From the NCBI RefSeq assembly GCF_000337475.1, contig NZ_AOIT01000016.1, forward strand, positions 215,040 through 279,039: 64,000 nucleotides of DNA, given 5' to 3'. This document shows positions 19,890 to 28,972 of the stretch, in pieces (position 1 is the first letter of the stretch; every line of letters starts with the position of its first letter). The translations under genes were made by a program, and so were the position numbers. The stretch comes from Natrinema limicola JCM 13563. Lineage in GTDB: Archaea; Halobacteriota; Halobacteria; Halobacteriales; Natrialbaceae. Below the pieces are notes generated by a model. That model saw only the letters and a list, made by a program, of their open reading frames with translations, was not told the origin of the DNA and searched no databases.

Positions 19890-21881
19890 TTACTGGCCGG
19901 AGTGGCTGCCGTCCCCGACCTCGGCCTGAATCTCACCGACGATCTCGGGATTCCGGAGTGCGCTCGTGTCCCCGAGCTCCTCGCCGTTGGCGACGTCCTC
20001 GAGCAGGCGGCGCATGATCTTGCCCGAGCGGGTCTTTGGCAGTTCCGGCGTGAAGATCACCTCGGCGGGACGGGCGATCGGGCCGATCGCTGCCTCGATG
20101 CTCTCGAGGATGGCAGACCGGATGCTCGCATCCGGCTCGCGCTCGCGTTCGGTGCTGACATAGGCGTAGATCTCGGTGTTGCCGGTCTCGTTCGAGCGAC
20201 CGACGACGGCGGCCTCGGCGACGCCATCGACGTCGGCGATCGCGCCCTCGATCTCCATCGTGCCGAGCCGATGGCCGGAGACGTTGATGACGTCGTCGAC
20301 GCGGCCGAGGACAGTGATGTAGCCGTCCTCGTCGATCCGGGCCGTGTCGCCGCTGAAGTAGCGCCACTCGTCGGCATCGGGATCGGAAAAGCGCTGCCAG
20401 TACTCGGTGACGAACCGCTCGTCGCCGTCGTACAGTGTCCGGGCCATCCCCGGCCACGGACGAGCGATCGTGAGATAGCCGGTTTCGCCGGGTTCAACCG
20501 CCTCTCCTTGGGAGTCGATCACGCGAGCGTCGATTCCCGGCAGCGGCGGGCCGGCCGAGCCGGGTTTCATCTCGTCGACGCCCGGCAGCGTCGAGATCGC
20601 TACTGCGCCGGTTTCGGTCTGCCACCACGTATCGACGACGGGACAATCGCCGCCGCCGATATGCTCGCGGTACCAGTTCCAGGGGCGTGGACTGATCGGC
20701 TCGCCAACGGTACCGAGCAACCGCAGCGAGGAGAGATCGTGTCGGCCAGGATAATCAGAGCCCCATTTCATGAACGCGCGGACCGCCGTCGGCGCGGTGT
20801 AGAAGACGTCGACGGCGTTGCGATCGACGATCTCCCAGAGTCGATCACGGTCGGGATAGTCGGGCGTCCCTTCGTACATGACCGTCGTCGTCCCGAGCGC
20901 AAGCGGCCCGTAGACGATGTAGGAGTGGCCCGTAATCCAGCCGATGTCGGCCGCACACCAGTAGGTATCCTCGGGTTTGATATCGAGGACCGCATGGCTC
21001 GTCCACGCGACGTGGGCGAGATAGCCGCCCGTGGAGTGAACGACGCCTTTCGGCTGGCCAGTCGTCCCCGAGGTATACATCAGAAACAGCATATCTTCGG
21101 CGTTGCGTGACACCGGCTCGACCGTCTCGCCGGCAAACTCGTCACACAGCTCGTGGTAGTCCCACTCGTCGTCGCCGAGAACGTGTGGCATATCGTCGCC
21201 GAGGCGGTCGACGACGACTGTCCGAACGTCCTGCTCGAGGCCGATGCGAGCGTTGTCGGCCTTGCTCTTCTGGTTGAAGGCGTCGCCGCGCCGATAATAG
21301 CCGTCGCAGGTGATCAGGAACTCGCTGTTTGCGGCGTCCATCCGCGTCGCGAGCGCGTCCGCAGAGAGGCCGGCGAAGACGACGCTGTGAGGGGCACCGA
21401 TCCGGGCACACGCCAACATCGCGATCGGCAGTTCGGGGATCATCGGCAGATAGATCGTCACGACATCGTCCTCTTCGACACCCAGCTCGCGCAGCGCTGC
21501 TGCGAACTCGTTGACTTCGACGTAGAGGTCCTGATAGGTGTAGGTCCGGCGCTCGCCTTGCTTGCCCTCCCAGCGTATCGCGGCGTGATTTTTCCGACCC
21601 GACTCGAGATGGCGGTCCAGACAGTTGTAAGCGGCGTTCAGTCGGCCATCGGCAAACCAGCGGTAGAAGGGAGCGTCGTCGTCCTCGAGGACGGTGTCGT
21701 AGGGGTCGTCCCATGAGAGGAGGTCGGCCGCACGCGTCCAGCAGTCCGGCCAGTTCGTCTCGAAGCGCTCGTGAATCGCCGGATCAGCGACGTTCGCCTG
21801 CTCGACGAACGAGTCGGGAGGACTGAGGGTGGAGCCTGACGGTGTCGAGGTCTCGTGGCTCCGCCCGTTTCGTTCGACCAT
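19890..21881 (-). CDS. acs: Acetyl-CoA synthetase (AMP-forming), paralogue 2
   Basis: A 663-residue second copy, closely similar to the first along its whole length (same YTSGTTGQPKGV, DTWWQTETG and PKTRSGKIMRR blocks). The N- and C-terminal tails differ. I chose ATG 21881 rather than the first in-frame start at 21932 because a TATA-like gtttatt lies 30-36 bases upstream. It precedes the Bat-type regulator in the same direction (125-base gap). Two copies may serve different acyl substrates such as acetate and propionate, or different conditions. Confidence 0.93.
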   Translation of the reverse strand: MVERNGRSHETSTPSGSTLSPPDSFVEQANVADPAIHERFETNWPDCWTRAADLLSWDDPYDTVLEDDDAPFYRWFADGRLNAAYNCLDRHLESGRKNHAAIRWEGKQGERRTYTYQDLYVEVNEFAAALRELGVEEDDVVTIYLPMIPELPIAMLACARIGAPHSVVFAGLSADALATRMDAANSEFLITCDGYYRRGDAFNQKSKADNARIGLEQDVRTVVVDRLGDDMPHVLGDDEWDYHELCDEFAGETVEPVSRNAEDMLFLMYTSGTTGQPKGVVHSTGGYLAHVAWTSHAVLDIKPEDTYWCAADIGWITGHSYIVYGPLALGTTTVMYEGTPDYPDRDRLWEIVDRNAVDVFYTAPTAVRAFMKWGSDYPGRHDLSSLRLLGTVGEPISPRPWNWYREHIGGGDCPVVDTWWQTETGAVAISTLPGVDEMKPGSAGPPLPGIDARVIDSQGEAVEPGETGYLTIARPWPGMARTLYDGDERFVTEYWQRFSDPDADEWRYFSGDTARIDEDGYITVLGRVDDVINVSGHRLGTMEIEGAIADVDGVAEAAVVGRSNETGNTEIYAYVSTEREREPDASIRSAILESIEAAIGPIARPAEVIFTPELPKTRSGKIMRRLLEDVANGEELGDTSALRNPEIVGEIQAEVGDGSHSGQ

Positions 21882-21910
21882 GTATCGTTCGAAACGTGGT
21901 CGGTCAGAGG

Positions 21911-21917
21911 AATAAAC
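21911..21917 (-). promoter_or_regulatory. TATA-like box of acs paralogue 2
   Basis: On the minus strand gtttatt lies 30-36 bases upstream of ATG 21881. This supports the shorter start and a nearly leaderless mRNA. Confidence 0.5.
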
Positions 21918-22019
21918 GTTCCTCTGGACCACCGCACAGTGAGACGCGCCGTTGCAATCACTGAAACGGTCGGGTGAATCGTGTCCGGCCCACGGCAGGG
22001 CGACCGAGTGCCGTTGGGC

Positions 22020-22520
22020 TCAGAATCCGTCCAGAGTGGAATCGATATCCGAGCGGTCATCTGCATCGGCTTCGTCGCCGGGTTCGCGGACGACGTAGAC
22101 GTCGTACCGCTGGTCGCTTGCGACCGGACTGCCGACGCTCGACTGGGGAGCGATGACCGAGCCCGCGTTTTCGGAACCGATAAAGACGACCGACGCCTCG
22201 AGGTCGCCGGCGACCCGTCGGATCTCGCGGACGACGTTCGTCGTCGATGTCGCGGTCGGCTCGTCGGAACTGACTCGCTCGGAGCGGACGGTCGCTTCCG
22301 GTGCGACCTCGTTGGCGCGGGTCTGCATACCCGCGGCGATCGTCTCCGGGTCGAACGGTTCGCCCTGCGTGATCCAGCCGCGATCCCGTGCGTACTCCTC
22401 GTCGTCCGGAATGACCGTCAGGACGACGACTTCCTCGTCGAGAAGATCACCGAACGTGGAGGCGCGCTCGAGTGCGTTCATGGCCAACTCCGACCCGTCG
22501 AAGGGAACGAGCAATGACAT
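22020..22520 (-). CDS. Universal stress protein, divergent nucleotide motif
   Basis: A 166-residue Usp-like protein starting MSLLVPFDGSELAMNALERAS. The terminal ATP-binding loop is altered (GSENAGSVIAPQSSVGS, with four rather than two residues between the first glycines), so ATP binding is less certain than in its neighbours. It lies upstream of acs paralogue 2 with 138 bases between. A TATA-like aacatttacg sits about 25 bases upstream. It is separated from the next Usp gene by the palindromic element. Confidence 0.85.
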   Translation of the reverse strand: MSLLVPFDGSELAMNALERASTFGDLLDEEVVVLTVIPDDEEYARDRGWITQGEPFDPETIAAGMQTRANEVAPEATVRSERVSSDEPTATSTTNVVREIRRVAGDLEASVVFIGSENAGSVIAPQSSVGSPVASDQRYDVYVVREPGDEADADDRSDIDSTLDGF

Positions 22521-22600
22521 AGGGGTATGTCATACGACAGCGGACGTAAATGTTCTCCCTCCAGCAAACGGGGACTCGATTTCGAGTACTGTCTGACACT

Positions 22601-22684
22601 CATACGGCCTGCTGTCACTGTGTCCCGGCACACCCACAGCCCGTCATGCGGGTGTGCCGGAACTGACGTCCAGTCGCCCGTATC
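22601..22684. repeat. Palindromic intergenic element, copy 2 (TGATAC family)
   Basis: An 84-base hairpin. The outer ends catacgg / ccgtatc match copy 1 at 6811-6893. The inner stem ccggcacaccc / gggtgtgccgg is a perfect 11-base pair around a short loop. The TGA stop of the Usp gene (22683-22685) is fused to the element exactly as in copy 1. The inner stem is strong enough to act as a structured 3' end of mRNA. Confidence 0.7.
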
Positions 22685-23126
22685 ACTGGTCCCGGGCATC
22701 GTCGTCACCGACGACCAGTACCGTCCGATCGGCGACCCTGACGACCCTATCGATGGTGCTGCCAAGCAGTGCCCCCTTGAGCGACGAGCGGCCCCGGGCA
22801 CCGACGACGATCACGTCGATGTCGTTCTCGCTTGCGTACGCGAGAATCTCTTCGTGGGGGACGCCGGTCCGAACCGCCGTCTCGACGGCCACGTCGGCGT
22901 CAGCCGCTTTCGATTCGACCGTCTCGAGCCAGTCCCCGGCCCGCTTGCGAAGGTGTTGCAGGGCCTCGTCGGGATCGACGATCCCCGTGTCGTAGTCGGT
23001 CCGGTCGTCAGCGACGGCGATACCGTACAGTGGCGAGTCGAACTGCGCTGCGAGCGCGAGCGCGTAGTCGACCGCAGTCGTCGCCGTCTCGCTGCCGTCA
23101 GTTGCGACCAGAATCGAATCGTACAT
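22683..23126 (-). CDS. Universal stress protein (UspA family)
   Basis: A 147-residue Usp. It starts MYDSILVATDGSETATTAVDYALALAA in the usual way, and has an intact ATP-loop GARGRSSLKGALLGS followed by TVLVV. It is the third Usp within 11 kb and the second of a tandem pair beside the acetate genes. The TGA stop begins a palindromic element. Confidence 0.92.
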   Translation of the reverse strand: MYDSILVATDGSETATTAVDYALALAAQFDSPLYGIAVADDRTDYDTGIVDPDEALQHLRKRAGDWLETVESKAADADVAVETAVRTGVPHEEILAYASENDIDVIVVGARGRSSLKGALLGSTIDRVVRVADRTVLVVGDDDARDQ

Positions 23127-23225
23127 ACGTGGTGATAGGTGCCCCCGCGAGAAAGGGCTGTGGCTCCGACCAGGTATCGAACGACTGCTCGAGGCGATAT
23201 CGAACCAACGGTCCCGACAGTCCGA

Positions 23226-23963
23226 TCAGTTTGCGTCGGTCGAAACGGCGTCTAACTCGTCCCGGGCGATCCCCCGCGCCGCCGTTGCCTTCACCGAGGC
23301 GACGATCGATCGGCCGGGCTCGAGTTCTAGGGTCTCGACGCTCTGGCGGGTGACAAGCGCCACGAGTTCTGGCGGTTCGGCTCCATCGCTGTTTGTGTCA
23401 CGCTCGAGTTCGATTCCCACCCGCACGACGGCAGCACCGGTATCGAGCCACGTGATGGTACCCGAAAACCGGTTGCGGACGCTGGTTCCCTCGGGCCGTG
23501 GCACCTCACTAGGCGCATGCAGACTGACCGCATCGGAACGGATCGTCACGGCCACGCGTGCGGCGTCGGCCGGGGCGACCGCCAGTACCGCACCGACGGA
23601 CGTCTCGACGGTTGCGAGTTCGCCGTCACGATCGACGACCGGTCCCGACAGGGCCGTTTCATCGACGCGCGCGACGCCCTCGTAGGCCGCGACCAGCCGA
23701 TCGAACCGCACCAGCAGCTCTCGTGCCGTCTCCGTCAGGGAACTCCCACCACCGTCGGCACCCCCGCGAGTCCGCTCGACCAGCGGGCCGATCGACTGCT
23801 CGAGCGCCACCACCCGCTGCTGGAGGCGCGGATAGGATCGCTCGAGGGCGTCTGCCGCACCCGACAGCGAGCCACAATCGTCGATCGCGCGCAACATCTC
23901 GACGTCGCTTCGATCGACGGTCACGTCGTCGATCCGTAGGTAGGGGTCGAACGCTTTTTCCAT
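23226..23963 (-). CDS. ModE-family regulator with TOBE domains
   Basis: A 245-residue transcription regulator. The N-terminal LysR/ModE-type winged helix (AIDDCGSLSGAADALERSYPRLQQRVVALEQ) is followed by two TOBE/Mop-like oxyanion-binding repeats, around TVETSVGAVLAVAP and NRFSGTITWLDTGAAVVRVGIEL...GRSIVASVKATAA. I use ATG 23963 (MEKAFDPYLRID); an in-frame start nine codons upstream is possible. It is the last gene of the tupABC operon, so it most likely senses tungstate or molybdate and represses the importer. Confidence 0.85.
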   Translation of the reverse strand: MEKAFDPYLRIDDVTVDRSDVEMLRAIDDCGSLSGAADALERSYPRLQQRVVALEQSIGPLVERTRGGADGGGSSLTETARELLVRFDRLVAAYEGVARVDETALSGPVVDRDGELATVETSVGAVLAVAPADAARVAVTIRSDAVSLHAPSEVPRPEGTSVRNRFSGTITWLDTGAAVVRVGIELERDTNSDGAEPPELVALVTRQSVETLELEPGRSIVASVKATAARGIARDELDAVSTDAN

Positions 23964-24004
23964 GATCTCAGTCGGCGGCGCTCCGCTCACGGAGGTGTTC
24001 GCGG

Positions 24005-24808
24005 TCAGGCGGGAAGTTCGTTATCATCGTACAACAGATCGCCGCGGACGAACCGCGCGGTTCGCTCGTCTCGCGGCTTCTCAAAGACCTGGCCCGGCGG
24101 GCCGACCTCGACCAGTTCCCCTTCGAGCAGGACGGCGACGCGATCCGAAATCCGCTCGGCCTGATGCATGTCGTGGGTCGCGAGCAAGACGCCGTGATCG
24201 CGCTCGCGGGAGCGCTCGATCGCCCGCTCGAGGATGGCCGTGTTTCGCGGGTCGAGATCCGACGTCGGTTCGTCAAGCACCAGCACTTCGGGCTCCACTG
24301 CGAGCGCGCGGGCAAACGACACCCGCTGTGCTTCGCCGCCGGACAGCGACGCCGGATCGCGATCCCACGCGTCACGGAGCCCGACCAGTTCGAGGGCCTC
24401 GAGTGTCCGTTCATCGACGGCCGGCGAGCCAGTAAACCGGCGAGGGAGGAGTCGTTCGAGGAATCCTCGAATCCGCCGCGGCCACGGCCACCGAACCCGT
24501 CGTCCGATATCGACGTTACGCGCAACCGGCGCGTCGAACAGGCTTGCCTGCTGGAAGACCATGCCGATCCGGCGACGGATCACGAGTCGGTCGTCCCGTG
24601 ACAGCGCCCAGGGGTCGGTCCCGTCGTAGCGAATCGTGCCGCCGGTCGGCTGCTCGAACAGGGCAGCCAGCCGCAACAGCGTCGTCTTGCCGGCCCCCGA
24701 GGGGCCGATAATCGTCATGATTTCGCCTGACTCGAGCGCAAGCGAGATCTCCGTCAGGATTTCGGTGCCGTCGACGCCGTAGGAGACGTCCTCGAGTGCG
24801 AGGTTCAT
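24005..24808 (-). CDS. tupC: ABC transporter ATPase, tungstate/molybdate type
   Basis: A 267-residue ATPase. It has Walker A GPSGAGKTT, signature SLSGGEAQRVSFARAL and Walker B VLVLDEPTSDLD, ending in a LVEVGPPGQVFE stretch. I start at ATG 24808 because gaggtga, complementary to the 16S rRNA 3' end, lies 7 bases upstream; an in-frame GTG at 24886 would overlap the permease gene. With the TupB-like permease and TupA-like binding protein it forms an oxyanion importer. The preference for tungstate over molybdate is a family-level guess. Confidence 0.86.
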   Translation of the reverse strand: MNLALEDVSYGVDGTEILTEISLALESGEIMTIIGPSGAGKTTLLRLAALFEQPTGGTIRYDGTDPWALSRDDRLVIRRRIGMVFQQASLFDAPVARNVDIGRRVRWPWPRRIRGFLERLLPRRFTGSPAVDERTLEALELVGLRDAWDRDPASLSGGEAQRVSFARALAVEPEVLVLDEPTSDLDPRNTAILERAIERSRERDHGVLLATHDMHQAERISDRVAVLLEGELVEVGPPGQVFEKPRDERTARFVRGDLLYDDNELPA

Positions 24809-24875
24809 CGGCTGGTCACCTCTGTGTCGATCGGTCGCAGTCGTCTCGAGGAGCGGTCGTTCGTCCGTCTCATAG

Positions 24876-25547
24876 TTATCGACCACCGAGTCGCATGACG
24901 ATTCCGTTGACGAGCAAGACGAGGACGATCAAGACGGCACCGAGTGCCAGCGCCGTCTCGAACTCGCCCCGGCGCGTCTCGAACGTGATTGCGGTCGTGA
25001 TGGTGCGGGTTTTCGACGTACCGTCGGCGTAGGCAATGTTCCCGCCGACGATGAGGACAGATCCGACTTCGCTGATCGCCCGTCCGAAGCCGGCGAGGAT
25101 TCCAGTTATAACGCCGTAACGCGCCTCTTTGAGCGTGATAAGCGCCACATCAGTACGGGTCCCACCCACCCCGTAGGCGGTATCGCGAACCGCGTCGTCG
25201 ACACTCTCGACTGCCGAAAGCGCGACGCCCGTGATCACCGGCGCGGCGAGGATACACTGCGAGATGATCATCGCCTCCGGCGTATAGACGAGGTCCAGCG
25301 ATCCGAGCGGGCCGTCGGTCGAAATAAATAGCAGGACGAACAGTCCGACGGCAACGCTTGGAAAGCCCATTCCCGTATTGATGATCGCCGTTACGAGGCG
25401 CTTGCCAGGGAAGTCGGCGAAGCCGATGAGGAACGCGATCGGCAGGCTCACCAGCGTACTCACGAAGATGGCGGTCAGACTCACCGTCAGCGAGACGCGA
25501 ATGACACTCCGAAGATAGTTCGGTTCGGTGATCAGTTCGAATGGCAT
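24876..25547 (-). CDS. tupB: ABC transporter permease, tungstate type
   Basis: A 223-residue inner-membrane permease with about five helices and the conserved EAA-type loop around [25 protein letters not shown], plus [19 protein letters not shown] as in TupB/WtpB proteins. Start ATG 25547 ([15 protein letters not shown]) follows the tupA stop by 43 bases; the frame stays open far upstream, but only as antisense of tupA. Confidence 0.88.
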   Translation of the reverse strand: MPFELITEPNYLRSVIRVSLTVSLTAIFVSTLVSLPIAFLIGFADFPGKRLVTAIINTGMGFPSVAVGLFVLLFISTDGPLGSLDLVYTPEAMIISQCILAAPVITGVALSAVESVDDAVRDTAYGVGGTRTDVALITLKEARYGVITGILAGFGRAISEVGSVLIVGGNIAYADGTSKTRTITTAITFETRRGEFETALALGAVLIVLVLLVNGIVMRLGGR

Positions 25548-25590
25548 CAGTTGGTACCCCGTCCGTGTGGCTGGTCTGTGAACGCGGCGA

Positions 25591-26508
25591 TCACTCGCCG
25601 CCCGAATCCGGCTGCCATCCCTCGGGGACGTACTGTTGGAAATCCGGATCTTCCGCCTCCGGGAAGAACAACTGCTGGCCGTTCGCAGTGTAGTTCGCGA
25701 TGAGCGCCTGTCCCTCGGGGCTGGTAAAGAAGCCGATGTAGGCCATCGCGAGTTGGTAGTTGACGTTGTCGTGGATCTCGGGGTTGACCGCCATGATCCC
25801 GTAGGGATTCGCGAGCAGTTCCGGCCCACCCTCGATCGGACCCTGAAGGAGGATCTCGAGGTCGAAGTTGTCCCGCATCGAGAGGAAGGTTCCCCGGTCA
25901 GCGAGTGTGTACGCGCTCGACTCGTCCGCGATCATCAGCGTGTCGCCCATGCCGTCACCGGTCTCCTGATACCACTCGCCGCCAGGTTCGCTGCTGGCTT
26001 CGGCCCAGATACCCATCTCCTTGGTGTGGGTTCCGGAGTCGTCGCCGCGGGAGACGAACGTCGCCTGCGCGTCGGCGATGGCCTCGAGCGCGGCCGTCGC
26101 CTGTCCGGTGTCGTCCACGCCCGCCGGATCGTCGCTCGGGCCGACGACCACGAAGTCGTTGAACATCAGATCCCGCCGGTTGACACCGTAGCCGTCCCGC
26201 ATGAACTCGTCTTCTTGTGAGCGTGCGTGGACGAGGATCACGTCGGCATGTCCGTCTCGAGCCGACTGGATCGCTTGCCCCGTCCCTTGTGCGTTTGGCG
26301 CGACTTGCACCCCGAATCGATCCTGAAACTTGGCGTTGATCTCGTCGAGCAGTCCCGTGTCGTACGTGCTCGTGGTCGTCGCAAGCGCGAGTTCCGCTCC
26401 AGCGATCGACCCCTCGCTGGCGTCGTTGCTGCTATTCAGACAGCCCGCAACGGCCGCAGCGATCCCAGTCGCACCTGCCCCTAAGAACGCTCGGCGCCGA
26501 TATTCCAT
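25591..26508 (-). CDS. tupA: Tungstate-type ABC transporter substrate-binding lipoprotein
   Basis: A 305-residue lipoprotein: charged [10 protein letters not shown] start, hydrophobic core and lipobox AGC with Cys23. The mature part opens with [15 protein letters not shown], the TupA signature whose TTTS region binds the oxyanion, and contains [14 protein letters not shown] and [10 protein letters not shown] start at ATG 26508; 15 further codons are open upstream. First gene of the four-gene tup operon. Confidence 0.88.
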   Translation of the reverse strand: MEYRRRAFLGAGATGIAAAVAGCLNSSNDASEGSIAGAELALATTTSTYDTGLLDEINAKFQDRFGVQVAPNAQGTGQAIQSARDGHADVILVHARSQEDEFMRDGYGVNRRDLMFNDFVVVGPSDDPAGVDDTGQATAALEAIADAQATFVSRGDDSGTHTKEMGIWAEASSEPGGEWYQETGDGMGDTLMIADESSAYTLADRGTFLSMRDNFDLEILLQGPIEGGPELLANPYGIMAVNPEIHDNVNYQLAMAYIGFFTSPEGQALIANYTANGQQLFFPEAEDPDFQQYVPEGWQPDSGGE

Positions 26509-26709
26509 ATCGGAAACAACGATGGATCGCAGTTGTATAAACATTGGGGGCACAAATGGTTACATCGTTCGCTCGAGCGCTCGATTTGAGGAGAAAGGTA
26601 ACGGCTTCTGGTTACGGCACGCTGATCGACACGGCCGGAAGCCGCCGGTGGAGCGCTACTCGGACTGGGCGACCGCCACGACGGCGTTCGTCTCGAGTCC
26701 CCACACCAG

Positions 26710-27513
26710 CTACCCGTGTTTGTCCGGCATCGTCGAGTGTCGTACAGTTCCCCGCATGTCCGCTCGTTCGGACGGCGACGGTGCCATCGTGGAGTGGCGC
26801 GTTTGACCACCCGGCGCTGTCCCGCGGGTTCGATCGTCGCCGCGTCCGGTTTCCACGAGATCGCCGTCATCCGCAGTGTCGGCGTCGTCTGCTTCGGTTG
26901 CAGCATCGTCCACAGCGTCGGCGTTGGCACCTTCACGACTGAGTGTGCCGGCACTCGCCGTCTCGAGTCGCGCTTTGAGCTGCCGGATGTCGTCGTCGAA
27001 CTGCTCGAACGAGGTCCGTATCGACGATCGAAGGCGATCCTCGAGATCGGCGGTCGTCTCCGTTGCACCGGCGCTTTCGTCGGCTGTTAACTCGTCCGAT
27101 CGAGCCCCGCCGACACCCTGTTTTTCGTCTCCGGCAGCCGATGCTGTCCGTTCGCTGATCGTCTCCCGGAGATCGCTGACTGCCACCTCAAGGCAGTCCT
27201 CGTCGGCACGATCGGCGAGGGTTGCGAGTCGGAGCAACCGCTGGAGGTCCGCGACGTGCTCTTGTTCGCCCCAGGCGATCGCCTCCGGAATCGAATCCGG
27301 TTCAGTTCCATCCTCGAGTGTGTCGAAGCCGACTGCTGTAAGCAACTCGTCGGGATCGGCCGACTCGAGGAGGTCACTCGCCTCGGTTGCGGTCTCGAGC
27401 AACGCTGTCTCGGCTGCCCCGTCGTCGCCATCGCCGGCGACGAGCGAGCCACTCGATGCGTCGGCCTCGGTCAGTACCTTCTGCACTCGATCCTGGAGTT
27501 TCGAGTCGGTCAT
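26710..27513 (-). CDS. Acidic protein of unknown function (last gene of four-gene cluster)
   Basis: A 267-residue protein with no family I recognise. The N-terminal 150 residues are mainly helical and acidic (QDRVQKVLTEAD, LLRLATLADRADEDCLEVAVSDLRE). A possible coiled coil occurs at about 165-200 (LRSSIRTSFEQFDDDIRQLKARLE), and the tail is a disordered Asp/Ala/Gly-rich region ending in two similar blocks, RHSTMAPSPSERADMRG and RHSTMPDKHG. No signal peptide or membrane segment. It is 80 bases downstream of the third gene in the same direction, so probably cotranscribed. Confidence 0.7.
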   Translation of the reverse strand: MTDSKLQDRVQKVLTEADASSGSLVAGDGDDGAAETALLETATEASDLLESADPDELLTAVGFDTLEDGTEPDSIPEAIAWGEQEHVADLQRLLRLATLADRADEDCLEVAVSDLRETISERTASAAGDEKQGVGGARSDELTADESAGATETTADLEDRLRSSIRTSFEQFDDDIRQLKARLETASAGTLSREGANADAVDDAATEADDADTADDGDLVETGRGDDRTRGTAPGGQTRHSTMAPSPSERADMRGTVRHSTMPDKHG

Positions 27514-27593
27514 GCGTGATTCCAGAGCTCGCTGCGCTGCTCGTTGTGTCGTTTATCCCCTCGTTCGACGCTGGGGCAGTGTGTTTCACTCGA

Positions 27594-28439
27594 TCATTCG
27601 GCTTCCGCCGCCGGTTCCAACTCCTCGCTCGAGTCCGAGTTCGGCTCATCGTCCATCACCGTCTCGATGATTTCGTCGGTCATCTCCTCGCGACTACGGT
27701 TCGCTTTCACGCCGACGTCTTTCGCGATCGACTGCAGATCGCTGTCGGACAGCACGCCGAGGAAGCCCTCGAGCGTGTCCTTCCGGCGGTCCTCGAGGTG
27801 CTCCATCGACGACTCGTCTTTGCCATCGCCGGACGAGTCGGCTTCCTCGGCCGTCTCCTTGGATTCGCTCGTGACATCTTCGGCTGTCTCTTTTGCATTG
27901 TCAGCAGTTCCCTCGACTGTCGCTCCTGCTTTGCCGGCAGCTTCTTTGACCGCCGCTTTGGCGTCCGGTTCGTCGCGGTCTTTGCCTTCGTCTTCCTGTT
28001 CTTCCGCTTCGTCCGCCGGTTTCTCGTCCTGTGGTTCAGTCTGTCCCTCACTCTCGTCGCCACCGATACCGTCCAGGAGTCCCTCGACGCTGCTCCCGTC
28101 AGTGACGCCTTTGGCCATCGACGCAAGCGAGTCGCGGCCCTCGAGCTCCGAGAACGACTCCTGGAGGACGTCTCGGATCGCCGCCGAGAGGTCAGCCCGG
28201 ATCTCGCCGAGTTCCTTCCCGTCCTCGACATCCGCGGCGATCGTCTCGTGGATAGTCCGGCTGACCGACGCGCCGACATCGCGGCCGAACCGCTCGCCGA
28301 ACTGGCGGCCGACCGCTGCGCCGACGTCGCCGCCATCGATGCTGTCCTCGAGGCCCCCATCACCGAGTACCTCGGTGACATCGACCTGATTCGAGACTTC
28401 CTCGGCAACCATGCCTTTCAGTCCCGGTCCGTCACTCAC
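27594..28439 (-). CDS. Acidic protein with glycine-zipper helix and SAP-like C-terminus, unknown function
   Basis: A 281-residue protein. Residues 1-65 align without gaps to the next-door paralogue at 28499-28972: MSD start, VDV at 19-21, ED.IDG at 31-36, then glycine-spaced helix VGAAVGRQFGERFGRDVGASVSRTI. This alignment decides the start: GTG 28439, preceded by ggggtgag; the frame opens at GTG 28448 and another ATG is at 28412. The middle (130-220) is a Lys/Glu/Ala-rich disordered linker. The last 60 residues, with LSDSDLQSIAKDVGVKANRSREEMTDEII, look like a small SAP/Rho-N-type helical domain. Function unknown. Confidence 0.72.
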   Translation of the reverse strand: MSDGPGLKGMVAEEVSNQVDVTEVLGDGGLEDSIDGGDVGAAVGRQFGERFGRDVGASVSRTIHETIAADVEDGKELGEIRADLSAAIRDVLQESFSELEGRDSLASMAKGVTDGSSVEGLLDGIGGDESEGQTEPQDEKPADEAEEQEDEGKDRDEPDAKAAVKEAAGKAGATVEGTADNAKETAEDVTSESKETAEEADSSGDGKDESSMEHLEDRRKDTLEGFLGVLSDSDLQSIAKDVGVKANRSREEMTDEIIETVMDDEPNSDSSEELEPAAEAE

Positions 28440-28498
28440 GTCTCTCACCCCGAGTTAGTCCGCGGCGATGGAGCGCATGATATTCGAGTCGCATGGGG

Positions 28499-28972
28499 TT
28501 ACTCCTCCGCTTCGGACGTCTGGTCCGGTTCTTCGCCGGCCGATGCTTCGGCTTCCGTGTCCGTCTCGGCATCGCCCTCCGACTCGGGTTCCGTGTCAGC
28601 GCCAGCTTCAGATTCGTCTCCGTCACGCTCGGCTTCTCCCTCGCCGTCCCCGGCTGCTTCCGCTTCCTCCGCGGTGGGTTCGTCGTCTGTGGCTTCATCG
28701 ACCGTATCGGCTGGCTCTTCGTCCGCTTGGGCGTGCTCTCCAGCGCTGGAACTGAGCAGTTCGTCGACGACCATGTCCCCGATCGTCCGCCCGAGGGATT
28801 CACCGATCGCTCGTCCGAGGATCGCACCGATCTGTCCGCCCAGCGCTTCGCCGAGCGGCTTGTCCCCGTCGATTTCGTCCTCCCACTGGGTTCCTTCGAC
28901 TAGTTCGTCGACGTCGACGTTGTCGCTAATCTTCTCGGTATCGATCCGCTGGGTCAGTGTGCTGTCGCTCAT
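28499..28972 (-). CDS. Acidic protein with glycine-zipper helix, unknown function
   Basis: A 157-residue protein. The N-terminal 75 residues carry VDVDELVEG, then a glycine-zipper helix LGEALGGQIGAILGRAIGESLGRTIGDM (split here: zipper at residues 40-67). The last 80 residues are almost only Glu, Asp, Ala, Thr and Gly and must be disordered. It is a paralogue of the 27594-28439 product. Its ATG overlaps the stop of the upstream gene by 4 bases, so translation is coupled. The zipper could insert in a membrane or drive self-assembly; neither is shown. Confidence 0.75.
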   Translation of the reverse strand: MSDSTLTQRIDTEKISDNVDVDELVEGTQWEDEIDGDKPLGEALGGQIGAILGRAIGESLGRTIGDMVVDELLSSSAGEHAQADEEPADTVDEATDDEPTAEEAEAAGDGEGEAERDGDESEAGADTEPESEGDAETDTEAEASAGEEPDQTSEAEE

